Positions 1-7,684 of a DNA stretch of 64,000 nucleotides are shown here, in pieces. The position numbers and the translations under genes were made by a program. The notes under the pieces are model-generated. The model did no database searches. It worked only from the letters and a program-made list of their open reading frames with translations, and was not told the origin of the DNA. Source of the stretch: Paraburkholderia solitsugae. Its GTDB lineage: Bacteria; Pseudomonadota; Gammaproteobacteria; Burkholderiales; Burkholderiaceae. The stretch is taken from assembly GCF_013177695.1 (NCBI RefSeq), contig NZ_WOEY01000083.1:1-64000 (forward strand), written 5' to 3'. Positions within the stretch are counted from its first letter, which is position 1. Each line of letters opens with the position of its first letter.

Positions 1-784
1 TCGGTTCGGCCGGCATCCATGAAGCCTTGTCCGCGTTCGGCGAGTGTGTCCGGATTGGCGTCGGTGCCTGCATCGGCGCTTGCCGCGGCGGCGTTGCGGC
101 GGACGTACGCAGCACCGGCTCCGCCTGCGTGGCCGGGGTGCGCGTTCTCACTGCGCCGGCGCGCCAACTCGCCCCGGCGCCACGCGCCGCTGCGTCCCTG
201 GGCGCCGCTGCACCAGCCGCGCCAGTGCCAGCGCCCGCGCTCGCGCTCGCGCCGCGGCCACTCGCCGGTGGCCGCCAGACGGTCGGGCGCGCATAACGCC
301 CATTGCTTTTGGGCGCCATCGTGTTGGTGGACGGCGATATGTGCGAAGGCAAACCGTCATCGACGCTGCGATGGCGGCGCGCTTCCTCGTCGCGTTTGGC
401 GAGGCCGCGCGACAGGCCGAGGCCGAATGCACCATCGGCCCATACGGCGACATCGCGCCAGCGGAAGTCGATCAGCCAGGGCAGGCTGATCACGAACAGG
501 GCGAGCGCCGCGAGCGGCGTACCGATATGCCCGAGCAGATGACCGAAGCCCGCCGCCAGCGCGTGGCCGAAACCATTCACACCGGCCGCGCCGATCAGCG
601 ACGCCTCCAGCGTGCAACTGGCCACCATCACGCAGACGAAGCCGAGCCAAAGGCGGATCGTGCCGGGGCCGCGCAAACCCGCGCCGCCTGGCAGCGCCGA
701 CTTCACGAGACGCCACAAAAGAGGAATAAACCAGACGGCTGACCCGCCGAACCAGCCGAAAACTACCGTGTGCATACTGGACAT
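1..784 (-). CDS. ftsK: FtsK-type DNA translocase, N-terminal membrane part (partial, runs off left edge)
   Basis: The minus-strand frame stays open from 784 to the window edge, so only about 261 N-terminal residues are visible. It begins with hydrophobic segments (FGWFGGSAVWFIPLLW near residue 10, IRLWLGFVCVMVASC near 45, then GTPLAALALFVISLPWLIDF near 90-110), followed by a long Ala/Pro/Arg-rich linker. This matches the layout of FtsK/SpoIIIE proteins, whose membrane anchor is joined by a low-complexity linker to a hexameric DNA motor acting at the division septum. The motor domain lies outside the window, so the name is inferred. ATG 784 and ATG 775 are both possible starts; an in-frame stop at 824-826 limits any upstream extension. 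The first FtsK membrane helix seems to be absent. Another multi-pass protein with a disordered tail cannot be excluded. Confidence 0.55.
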   Translation of the reverse strand, partial: MSSMHTVVFGWFGGSAVWFIPLLWRLVKSALPGGAGLRGPGTIRLWLGFVCVMVASCTLEASLIGAAGVNGFGHALAAGFGHLLGHIGTPLAALALFVISLPWLIDFRWRDVAVWADGAFGLGLSRGLAKRDEEARRHRSVDDGLPSHISPSTNTMAPKSNGRYARPTVWRPPASGRGASASAGAGTGAAGAAAPRDAAARGAGASWRAGAVRTRTPATQAEPVLRTSAATPPRQAPMQAPTPIRTHSPNADKASWMPAEP

Positions 785-934
785 CAACGAATGACGGACG
801 CGCAAAAACGCAATCCATCGAGTTTAACCGGCGAAGCCCAATGCTTCGAAGGCAGACGCAAGTATGCCTGCGTCAAATGGGAAAACAGTCCGGCTTATCG
901 CCGCACTGATCGATCTGACCGGTCCACGTACCGG

Positions 935-1474
935 TCACTTGGCGCTGCGGTCGAACGTGAGCGTGTCGCCGTTCTCGAGCACCAGTTGCATCTGCTGGGG
1001 CGCGCGCATCTGCACGCCGGTACGGTCGATGTGGTTCAGCGCGTCGAGATACGAGCCTTCGATCTGTCCGCCCGGCGTCGCGCACGCCATGCGTGTGCCG
1101 CCCAGGGTGCCGAAGCTCAGCTTGCCGTCTTTCAGCGCATACGAGCCCAAATAGCGATTGCAACCGGAAAAGCCGCTGGCGTGGCGCAGGCCTTTGTCGG
1201 TGGAGAGCACGAGGGTGATCGGCGCGCCCTGATCCGCGGACGGAATCGCTCGCGCCGTGCCGTCGGCCTGTTTCCAGCCGGTGAGTACCCAACTGGTGTC
1301 GTCGAGCAACTGCGCGGCGGCCGGATTGAACGGATCGGGCGGTGCGGCTTCCGCGTCGGGATGCTTCGGCATGGCGCACGCGCTGCATAGCGCGGCGACG
1401 CTCAACGCGGCGATGGCCGTGCGCGCATAAGGGATGAAGCGCGCAACACGTCGCGCGGAGGAGCTTTGGAGCAT
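935..1474 (-). CDS. META-domain (HslJ-like) lipoprotein
   Basis: A 179-residue protein. It starts with a basic stretch and a hydrophobic helix ending in SACA, a probable lipoprotein or secretion signal. The META domain follows, with the typical W near LDDTSWVLTGW, a GFSGCNRYLGSY core and a GGTRMAC segment. META/HslJ proteins are small periplasmic or outer-membrane proteins linked to heat and antibiotic tolerance; their biochemical role is unclear. The start was set at ATG 1474 because GAGGAA lies just upstream; the frame remains open further upstream, to 1543. The gene is transcribed toward the ftsK-like gene, 150 bp away, and divergently from purT. Confidence 0.8.
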   Translation of the reverse strand: MLQSSSARRVARFIPYARTAIAALSVAALCSACAMPKHPDAEAAPPDPFNPAAAQLLDDTSWVLTGWKQADGTARAIPSADQGAPITLVLSTDKGLRHASGFSGCNRYLGSYALKDGKLSFGTLGGTRMACATPGGQIEGSYLDALNHIDRTGVQMRAPQQMQLVLENGDTLTFDRSAK

Positions 1475-1738
1475 GACGTCGTTCCTCTTCAAACTGGCGA
1501 AGGCGTAAGGGTAACGCACTAAGCTCGCCGCACGCGAGCGCAACGGCGTGCAGCGGACTCAAACGTTGGCGCCGCAGCGCCCTCTGCGCGCCTTACGCAC
1601 AGATAGCAACGCGGACCCGGCGAGCAAGGCGCGGCGCGGAGCCTGCGACGTCGGCGCATCGGGTGCGGTGCGGGGTGCGCATGTTAACATCGTGTTCTAC
1701 TCAATCCCACCCTCATCCGACTTTTATATGGAGCCCCC

Positions 1739-2953
1739 ATGCAGATCGGCCAACGGATCGGCACCCCCCTTTCTGAATCCGCCACGCGCGTCATGTTGCT
1801 CGGCGCCGGCGAGCTCGGCAAGGAAGTGATCATCGCGCTGCAACGGCTGGGTGTCGAAGTGATCGCTGTCGACCGTTATCCGAACGCGCCGGGCCATCAG
1901 GTTGCGCATCGCTCGCACGTGATCGACATGACCGATCGCGCCGCCTTGCGCGCACTGGTCGAACAGGAACGCCCGCACCTGATCGTCCCCGAGATCGAGG
2001 CGATCGCAACCGACGCGCTCGCCGCGATCGAAGCCGACGGTCTCGCCGAAGTGATCCCGACCGCGCGCGCCACGCAACTCACGATGAACCGCGAAGGCAT
2101 CCGCCGTCTGGCCGCCGAAGAACTCGGCCTGCCGACCTCGCCGTACGCGTTCGCCGATTCGCTCGAGGAACTGCGCGCGGGCATCGCCAAGGTCGGCTAT
2201 CCGTGCGTCGTGAAGCCGGTGATGTCGTCGTCGGGCAAGGGGCAGTCGGTGCTGAAGAGCGATGCCGATGTCGAGTCCGCCTGGCAATATGCGATGGCGG
2301 GCGGCCGCGTGAATCACGGCCGCGTGATCGTCGAAGGCTTTATCGACTTCGAATATGAAATCACCCAGTTGACCGTGCGCGCGATCGATCCTGCGAGCGG
2401 CCAGGTCAGCACGTATTTCTGCGACCCGATCGGCCATGTGCAGGTGGCGGGCGACTACGTCGAATCGTGGCAACCGCAGCCGATGAGCCCGCTCGCGCTG
2501 GAACGCTCGCGCGATGTGGCGCACAAGGTCACTGCGGCATTGGGCGGCAGGGGCCTCTTCGGTGTGGAACTTTTCGTGCGCGGCGATGACGTATGGTTTT
2601 CGGAGGTGAGTCCGCGTCCGCACGATACGGGTCTGGTCACGTTGTGCTCGCAACGCTTCTCGGAGTTTGAACTGCATGCGCGCGCGATCCTCGGCTTGCC
2701 GGTGGATACGTCGCTGTGGGCGCCGGGCGCGTCGGCGGTGATTTACGGCGGTCTGGAGGAAGCCGGTATCGCGTTCGAAGGTGTCGCGGCGGCGTTGGCC
2801 GTGCCGAATGCGGATCTGCGTCTGTTCGGCAAGCCGGAGAGCTTCGTCAAGCGCCGCATGGGCGTGGCGCTGGCCACCGGCGAGAACATCGACGAGGCAC
2901 GCTCGCGCGCGAAGCAGGCCGCGGCGGCGGTGCGGCCGGTTTCCACGAAGTAA
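1739..2953 (+). CDS. purT: Formate-dependent phosphoribosylglycinamide formyltransferase (GAR transformylase 2)
   Basis: A 404-residue cytosolic ATP-grasp enzyme. It makes formyl-GAR from GAR, formate and ATP, the folate-independent version of the third step of purine synthesis. The N-terminal nucleotide-binding loop GAGELGKEV is at residues 22-30. The ATP-grasp core follows, with VKPVMSSSGKGQS near 160-170 and the metal-binding FSEVSPRPHDTG near 287. Length and motif order match PurT along the whole protein. It is separated from the divergent META lipoprotein by about 265 bp, which should hold both promoters. It is not in an operon with other pur genes; purD lies about 50 kb away on the other strand. 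Confidence 0.96.
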   Translation: MQIGQRIGTPLSESATRVMLLGAGELGKEVIIALQRLGVEVIAVDRYPNAPGHQVAHRSHVIDMTDRAALRALVEQERPHLIVPEIEAIATDALAAIEADGLAEVIPTARATQLTMNREGIRRLAAEELGLPTSPYAFADSLEELRAGIAKVGYPCVVKPVMSSSGKGQSVLKSDADVESAWQYAMAGGRVNHGRVIVEGFIDFEYEITQLTVRAIDPASGQVSTYFCDPIGHVQVAGDYVESWQPQPMSPLALERSRDVAHKVTAALGGRGLFGVELFVRGDDVWFSEVSPRPHDTGLVTLCSQRFSEFELHARAILGLPVDTSLWAPGASAVIYGGLEEAGIAFEGVAAALAVPNADLRLFGKPESFVKRRMGVALATGENIDEARSRAKQAAAAVRPVSTK

Positions 2954-2956
2954 CGC

Positions 2957-2986
2957 GCGTCGGCGAGCGCCTCGCCGTACCGACGC
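2957..2986 (+). terminator. GC-rich hairpin just after purT
   Basis: The arms GCGTCGG (2957-2963) and CCGACGC (2980-2986) enclose a second pairing, CGAG with CTCG, giving a strong stem four bases after the purT stop codon. There is no T tract after it, so it is only a candidate transcription end or RNA-stabilising hairpin. Confidence 0.3.
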
Positions 2987-3077
2987 GGGTCGATGTGTCA
3001 TGAAGTAATCGCGCGCCTCGCAAGCTCGCTGCTCGCGAAACCCGATTCATTGAAGTTCGTTGAAGTTAGAGGCATGC

Positions 3078-3290
3078 ATGACCCTGGAATCCCGCAAGAC
3101 CACGCGGCTTGGAAGGCTGGGCCGTTTCGGCGCAATCGGCGTGCTGCTTGCGCTGTGTGCCGGGATGACAGGGTGCGGCCTTGCCGCTGCGCCGTGCCGG
3201 GTCGCATCGGCCGGCTTGAAGATTGTGCCGCTGGTCGGGCACGTGGCCGCCGCGCCGACCGACGCGTGCGCCAACGTGATCGATCCATAA
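3078..3290 (+). CDS. Small secreted lipoprotein of unknown function
   Basis: A 70-residue protein. A basic N-terminus (residues 1-17) and hydrophobic helix lead to the lipobox-like MTGC, predicting a lipid-anchored cysteine. The mature part is short (about 40 residues) and contains two further Cys (APCRV, TDACA) that could form a disulfide. I recognise this as a small conserved Burkholderiales-type protein without known function. ATG 3078 is preferred because AGAGG lies 5 bases upstream; an upstream TTG in frame has no such site. It lies downstream of purT in the same direction, but the hairpin at 2957-2986 may separate them. Confidence 0.7.
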   Translation: MTLESRKTTRLGRLGRFGAIGVLLALCAGMTGCGLAAAPCRVASAGLKIVPLVGHVAAAPTDACANVIDP

Positions 3291-3428
3291 GCATTCCACG
3301 ACCGGTTCACGATGGGTCCGCCGCGAGCGTTCCGGACGCGCAACATAGCCGGAATCGCAGCGGTGAGCACAGCGGTAGCGCAAGGCGCACCGCCCGTGCT
3401 CGATGTGCAACAACGATCGAGGCATCCA

Positions 3429-3797
3429 ATGAAGAAATGGCTTGTTGCAGTCACGGCGGCAGCGGGTTTTGCAGCGCTATATGGCAATGCATGGGCCGAG
3501 CCATTGCGCCTCGCCGAGATTCAGGCCAAGAATCGCCAGACGCATAAATACACCTGCGCGACCGGCAAGATTCTGCAAGTGACTTACTGGAACACGGCGA
3601 ACGGCCAGAGCTTCGCGCTCGTGCCTGTCAAGGGCCAGCAACTGCTGTTCGTCAACACGTTGTCGGCCTCCGGCGCGAAATATCAGGCCGGCAGCTACAC
3701 CTGGTGGACCAAGGGCCCACGTGCCGACCTGTACGACGCGACGGACGGCGAAAACGCCCCGCCGATGCTGTCCGACTGCATCACCATCAATCGCTGA
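3429..3797 (+). CDS. MliC/PliC-like C-type lysozyme inhibitor-family periplasmic protein
   Basis: A 122-residue protein with a clear Sec signal peptide (MKKWLVAV... ending near NAWA/EP, residue 20). The mature part has a YTCATGKILQVTYWNT segment, then FALVPVKGQQLLFV and a YTWWTKGPRADLYDA segment. This is the small beta-barrel pattern of MliC-type lysozyme inhibitors, which protect the cell wall from host lysozyme. One Cys follows the first strand and another is near the C-terminus (SDCITI), as expected for a disulfide. It begins at ATG 3429. An upstream reading-frame extension to 3312 lacks coding character and would bury the signal peptide. Inhibitor activity itself is inferred. Confidence 0.75.
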   Translation: MKKWLVAVTAAAGFAALYGNAWAEPLRLAEIQAKNRQTHKYTCATGKILQVTYWNTANGQSFALVPVKGQQLLFVNTLSASGAKYQAGSYTWWTKGPRADLYDATDGENAPPMLSDCITINR

Positions 3798-4006
3798 GCA
3801 TGATGCGGCGGCTTTCTTCAGACACGCCGCCTGCCTCACCTTGCCTCTGCCTTGCGGCGCTGCCCGCCTGCGCGCATCTTTTCCGTTCGAGTAGTAAGCT
3901 GTCCGGCGTGGCATCTGCTATGTCGTCATGGCATGCCGCACGCCGTTCGCGTCGCGTTGGCCGTCTTTGTCGTCGTCTTCGATTGTCCGTGACCGGACCT
4001 CAACGG

Positions 4007-4023
4007 GTGGGCCTATGGCCCAC
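4007..4023 (+). promoter_or_regulatory. Perfect 7-bp inverted repeat before the acetolactate synthase-like gene
   Basis: GTGGGCC-TAT-GGCCCAC is a perfect palindrome with a three-base centre, ending 26 bases before ATG 4050. Its position suits a repressor operator or a 5'-leader hairpin. No regulator is encoded next to it. Confidence 0.4.
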
Positions 4024-4049
4024 GTCCGTTTCATCAAGCGAGACCCTCC

Positions 4050-5702
4050 ATGAAAGCATCGGACCTGTTCGTCAAATCGCTGGAAGCCGAAGGTGTCGAG
4101 TATGTGTTCGGCATCCCCGGTGAAGAAAATCTCGATCTGCTCGAATCGCTGCGCCGCTCGAAAATTCGCCTGATCCTCACGCGTCACGAACAGGCGGCCG
4201 GTTTCATGGCCGCCACGTATGGGCGTCTGACCGGGCGCACCGGTGTCTGTCTGGCCACCCTCGGGCCGGGCGCGACCAACTTCGTGACCGCCGCGGCGTA
4301 TGCCCAGTTGGGCGGCATGCCGATGCTGATGGTGACCGGACAAAAGCCAATCAAGTCGAGCAAGCAGGGGCATTTTCAGATCGTCGACGTGGTGCGGATG
4401 ATGGAGCCGCTCACCAAGTACACGCGGCAGATCGTGTCGATCGCCAATATTCCGGCCGCGGTGCGCGAGGCAGTCCGTCAGGCGGAAGAAGAGCGGCCTG
4501 GCGCCGTGCACCTCGAATTGCCCGAAGACGTCGCGCACGAAGAGGGCGACGGCCATCCGATTCCGAAGAGCTTCAGCCGCCGTCCCATCGCCGAAGAAAA
4601 GGCCGTGGCGCGCGCGGTGGAGGCGATCACGAAGGCGAAGCATCCCTTGCTGATGATCGGCGCGGGTGGCAACCGCAAGACCACCACCAAGATGTTGCGG
4701 GAATTCGTCGACCAGATCGGTATTCCGTTTTTTACGACGCAGATGGGCAAAGGCGTGATCGATGAATCACACCCGATGTGGCTGGGCAACGCCACCTTGT
4801 CCGACGGTGACTTCGTGCACCGCGCGATCGACCACGCGGATTGCATCATCAATGTCGGCCACGACGTGATCGAGAAGCCGCCGTTCTTCATGCGCAGCGG
4901 CGACGCCGGCGAGAAGACAGTGATTCACGTCAACTTTCTCGGCGCGGAAGTCGATACGGTGTATTTCCCGCAGATCGAAGTGGTCGGCGATATCGCCAAT
5001 GCGGTGTGGCAGCTCAAGGAAAGTCTCAAGGAAGGCCAGGAACATTGGGATTTCACGCGTTTCAAGGAGATCAAGCAGCACTTCGAGGCGCATCTGGTCA
5101 AAGGCCAGCACGACGATCGTTTCCCGATGTACCCGGTGCGGATCGTCAACGACGTCTACGAGACCACGCCGGTGGACGGCATCGTGTGTCTGGACAACGG
5201 CATGTACAAGATCTGGTTCGCGCGCTACTACCGCGCGCACGAACCGAACTCGCTGCTGCTCGATAACGCGCTGGCGTCAATGGGCGCCGGCTTGCCGTCG
5301 GCGATCGCGACCAAGATCGTGCACCCGGATCGCAAGGTCATGGCTGTGTGCGGCGACGGCGGCTTCATGATGAATTCGCAGGAGCTGGAAACGGCCGTGC
5401 GTCTGAAGCTCGATCTGGTGGTCCTGATTGTGCGCGACGACGCGTTCGGCATGATCCGCTGGAAGCAGGAGAACATGAACTTCCCGGACTACGGCATGAC
5501 GCTGCGCAACCCGGATTTTGTCGCGTATGCAGAGAGTTACGGCGCGAAGGGGCATCGCATCGAATCGGCAGCGGAGTTCGCGCCGCTGCTGCGCGAGTGT
5601 TTCGCGACGCCCGGCGTGCATGTGATCGATCTGCCGATCGACTACTCGGATAACGAGCGCGTGCTGAATCGCGAGATCAAGCGGCTCTCCGCACAACTAT
5701 GA
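4050..5702 (+). CDS. Acetolactate synthase large-subunit-like ThDP enzyme
   Basis: A 550-residue thiamine-diphosphate enzyme. Domains in order: N-terminal pyrimidine-binding (FGIPGEENLDLLESL near 20-33, catalytic Glu47 in TRHEQAA), a central domain (about 190-330), and a C-terminal ThDP/Mg site with GDGGFMMNSQELETA near 436. The sequence best fits acetolactate synthase or a related 2-oxoacid-condensing enzyme, which joins two pyruvates to form acetolactate. No regulatory small subunit follows, so this is probably a catabolic or specialised enzyme rather than the valine/isoleucine pathway one. An aldehyde dehydrogenase follows after 86 bp in the same direction, suggesting the two handle related carbonyl compounds. 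The exact substrate is not proven by sequence. Confidence 0.82.
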   Translation: MKASDLFVKSLEAEGVEYVFGIPGEENLDLLESLRRSKIRLILTRHEQAAGFMAATYGRLTGRTGVCLATLGPGATNFVTAAAYAQLGGMPMLMVTGQKPIKSSKQGHFQIVDVVRMMEPLTKYTRQIVSIANIPAAVREAVRQAEEERPGAVHLELPEDVAHEEGDGHPIPKSFSRRPIAEEKAVARAVEAITKAKHPLLMIGAGGNRKTTTKMLREFVDQIGIPFFTTQMGKGVIDESHPMWLGNATLSDGDFVHRAIDHADCIINVGHDVIEKPPFFMRSGDAGEKTVIHVNFLGAEVDTVYFPQIEVVGDIANAVWQLKESLKEGQEHWDFTRFKEIKQHFEAHLVKGQHDDRFPMYPVRIVNDVYETTPVDGIVCLDNGMYKIWFARYYRAHEPNSLLLDNALASMGAGLPSAIATKIVHPDRKVMAVCGDGGFMMNSQELETAVRLKLDLVVLIVRDDAFGMIRWKQENMNFPDYGMTLRNPDFVAYAESYGAKGHRIESAAEFAPLLRECFATPGVHVIDLPIDYSDNERVLNREIKRLSAQL

Positions 5703-5788
5703 GTGGGGTGGCCATGAGCGGCAACGGGGCGTAGCCCCTTGCTGATTGCATTGCTTCCGTCAGGCATCTGGATCAAGGAGAACGTGTC

Positions 5789-7225
5789 ATGTTGAACAAG
5801 ACTTACCCGTACTACCTCGCCAACGTTGCGGTTGCCGCCAACACCGATCTCGAAGTCACGGATAAATTTAGCGGCGAAGTGGCGACCCGCGTGGCGATGG
5901 CGGACGCGGCGGCGATCGACAAAGCGATCGGCTATGCCGTCGAGGCGATGCCCGCGATGCGCGCGTTTCCCCCCTTCAAACGCCAGGCCGTGCTCGAACA
6001 CTGCGTGAAGCGTTTTCGCGAGCGTTACGACGAACTGGCACTCGCGTTGTGTATCGAAGCCGGCAAGCCGATCAACGACTCGAGAGGTGAGGTCACGCGT
6101 CTGATCGATACGTTCAAGGTGGCGGCGGAAGAGTCGGTGCGCATCGACGGCGAGATCATCAATCTGGAAATATCGCCGCGGGCCAAGGGCTATCACGGCT
6201 ATGTGAAGCGTGTGCCGATCGGTCCGTGCTCATTCATCTCGCCGTTCAACTTTCCGCTGAACCTGACCGCGCACAAGGTCGCGCCGGGGATCGCGGCGGG
6301 CGTGCCGTTCGTGTTGAAGCCGGCGAGCCGCACGCCGGTCGGCGCGCTCATCATGGGCGAGATTCTGGCTGAAACCGACTTGCCCAAAGGCGCCTTCTCG
6401 ATTCTTCCGGCGCATCGCGATGGCGCTGATCTGTTCACCACCGATGAGCGTTTCAAGCTGCTGTCCTTTACCGGGTCACCGGCGGTGGGTTGGGAGCTGA
6501 AGAAAAAGGCCGGCAAGAAGAAGGTGGTTCTGGAGTTGGGCGGCAACGCGGCGGCGATCGTCGACGGCGATCAGGGTGAGAAGCTCGACTACGTGGTCGA
6601 CCGGCTGGCGTTCGGCGCGTTCTATCAGTCGGGGCAGAGTTGCATCGGCGTGCAACGGATTCTGGTGCACGCGAAGATTTACGATGCACTGCGCGAGAAG
6701 CTGATTGCCAAGACCAGGTCGCTTGTCATGGGCGATCCGAAGGACGAAAAGACCTTTGTCGGGCCGATGATCTCCGAATCGGAGTCAAAACGTCTCGCCG
6801 GCTGGATGGACAGCGCGGTGCAGGCGGGCGCGAAGATCGTCGCGGGCGGCAAGGTCGACGGTGCGATGTTCGAGGCCACGCTGCTCGAAGGCGTGAAGCG
6901 CGACACCGATCTGTATCGCAAGGAAGCCTTCGGCCCGGTGGCGATTCTGGAGCGTTTCGACGATTTCGACGCCGCGCTGGCCACCGTCAATGACAGCGAC
7001 TTCGGCCTGCAAGCCGGCGTGTTCACCGATTCGCTCGCCCATGCACACCGCGCGTGGAATGTGCTCGACGTGGGCGGCGTGGTGATCAACGACGTGCCGT
7101 CGTTCCGGGTCGACAACATGCCGTATGGCGGCGTGAAAGATTCCGGACTGGGGCGCGAGGGCGTGCGCTACGCGATCGAGGATATGACCGAGATGCGCTT
7201 GATGGTGATGCGCGAGACGTGGTGA
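5789..7225 (+). CDS. NAD(P)-dependent aldehyde dehydrogenase
   Basis: A 478-residue ALDH-superfamily enzyme that oxidises an aldehyde to an acid. The catalytic Cys is in SGQSCIGVQ near 284, the general-base Glu in VLELGGN near 250, and the oxyanion Asn in SPFNFPLNL near 153. The style (PIGPCSFISPFNFPLNL, GQSCIGVQR) is that of the lactaldehyde/phosphonoacetaldehyde/non-phosphorylating GAPDH branch. The start has a good AAGGAG site 7 bases upstream. It is probably co-transcribed with the ThDP enzyme upstream. The substrate is unknown; an aldehyde produced or consumed by its partner is a reasonable guess. Confidence 0.88.
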   Translation: MLNKTYPYYLANVAVAANTDLEVTDKFSGEVATRVAMADAAAIDKAIGYAVEAMPAMRAFPPFKRQAVLEHCVKRFRERYDELALALCIEAGKPINDSRGEVTRLIDTFKVAAEESVRIDGEIINLEISPRAKGYHGYVKRVPIGPCSFISPFNFPLNLTAHKVAPGIAAGVPFVLKPASRTPVGALIMGEILAETDLPKGAFSILPAHRDGADLFTTDERFKLLSFTGSPAVGWELKKKAGKKKVVLELGGNAAAIVDGDQGEKLDYVVDRLAFGAFYQSGQSCIGVQRILVHAKIYDALREKLIAKTRSLVMGDPKDEKTFVGPMISESESKRLAGWMDSAVQAGAKIVAGGKVDGAMFEATLLEGVKRDTDLYRKEAFGPVAILERFDDFDAALATVNDSDFGLQAGVFTDSLAHAHRAWNVLDVGGVVINDVPSFRVDNMPYGGVKDSGLGREGVRYAIEDMTEMRLMVMRETW

Positions 7226-7506
7226 AAGCGCGCGAGGGGGGCGGTTGAGACGCTTCATGTGGTGGTCCCCGCCCTCTGCACCTTGGCGTCTCGGTGGTCC
7301 GGTCCCCCGATCCGTTCCCGAGGTTCGGCGGCGGGGCGGGGAAGCGGTCGCTGTCACGCAACTGTCGCGGAGGCGAACTACGCTGCCAGCGAGGCGCGCG
7401 GGTGCTTTGCGACGATTTGCCGACGCCCTCGCCCAACCGTCGCCGGTCTGCTTTCGCCGACGTAAGCAGAAAGCCGGCAGATGCGCCATGAGTGTTTTTG
7501 CTGAAG

Positions 7507-7515
7507 TGCTACAAT
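7507..7515 (+). promoter_or_regulatory. Candidate extended -10 promoter of rhlE
   Basis: TGCTACAAT is an extended -10 element (TGn plus TACAAT) about 170 bases before the rhlE start. No good -35 box is visible, which extended -10 promoters tolerate. It implies a long 5' leader. Confidence 0.45.
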
Positions 7516-7525
7516 ACCGGCCTTT

Positions 7526-7545
7526 CCGGCGGGTGTTTCCGCCGG
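7526..7545 (+). promoter_or_regulatory. Hairpin in the rhlE leader
   Basis: CCGGCGG (7526-7532), loop GTGTTT, CCGCCGG (7539-7545) form a perfect 7-bp stem. It is followed by more complementary CCGG-rich sequence and a short T run at 7561-7565. It could be an attenuator or a target for the helicase itself. Confidence 0.35.
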
Positions 7546-7684
7546 CCGGAGCCGGCCGCATTTTTCCCGTAATACTGACGGGTCCCGTGCGGAACGCCGT
7601 GGCTCCGCCTTCATCCTGATGCCCTCTGCGGTTCCGACCGCTGCCGCGCGCACCGCGCCAAGCGCATTTTTAGCGAAAGCCACC

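Larger units (their letters stand above)
7226..7684. other. Intergenic region between the ALDH gene and rhlE
   Basis: This 459-bp stretch holds no convincing gene. It contains the likely rhlE promoter (extended -10 box at 7507-7515) and a GC-rich leader with a strong hairpin at 7526-7545. An ATG at 7619 is in frame with rhlE, but the encoded extension looks non-coding. Confidence 0.5.

Noticed and set aside
44..742. Long plus-strand open frame at the left edge
   Set aside because: Arg/Ala-rich translation without domains; it is antisense to the minus-strand frame that has membrane helices and FtsK-like order.
770..1390. Plus-strand open frame over the META lipoprotein
   Set aside because: Antisense shadow of a gene with a clear signal sequence and META motifs.
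1724..3001. 425-residue minus-strand frame over purT
   Set aside because: Arg/His-rich antisense translation caused by high GC codon structure; purT is certain.
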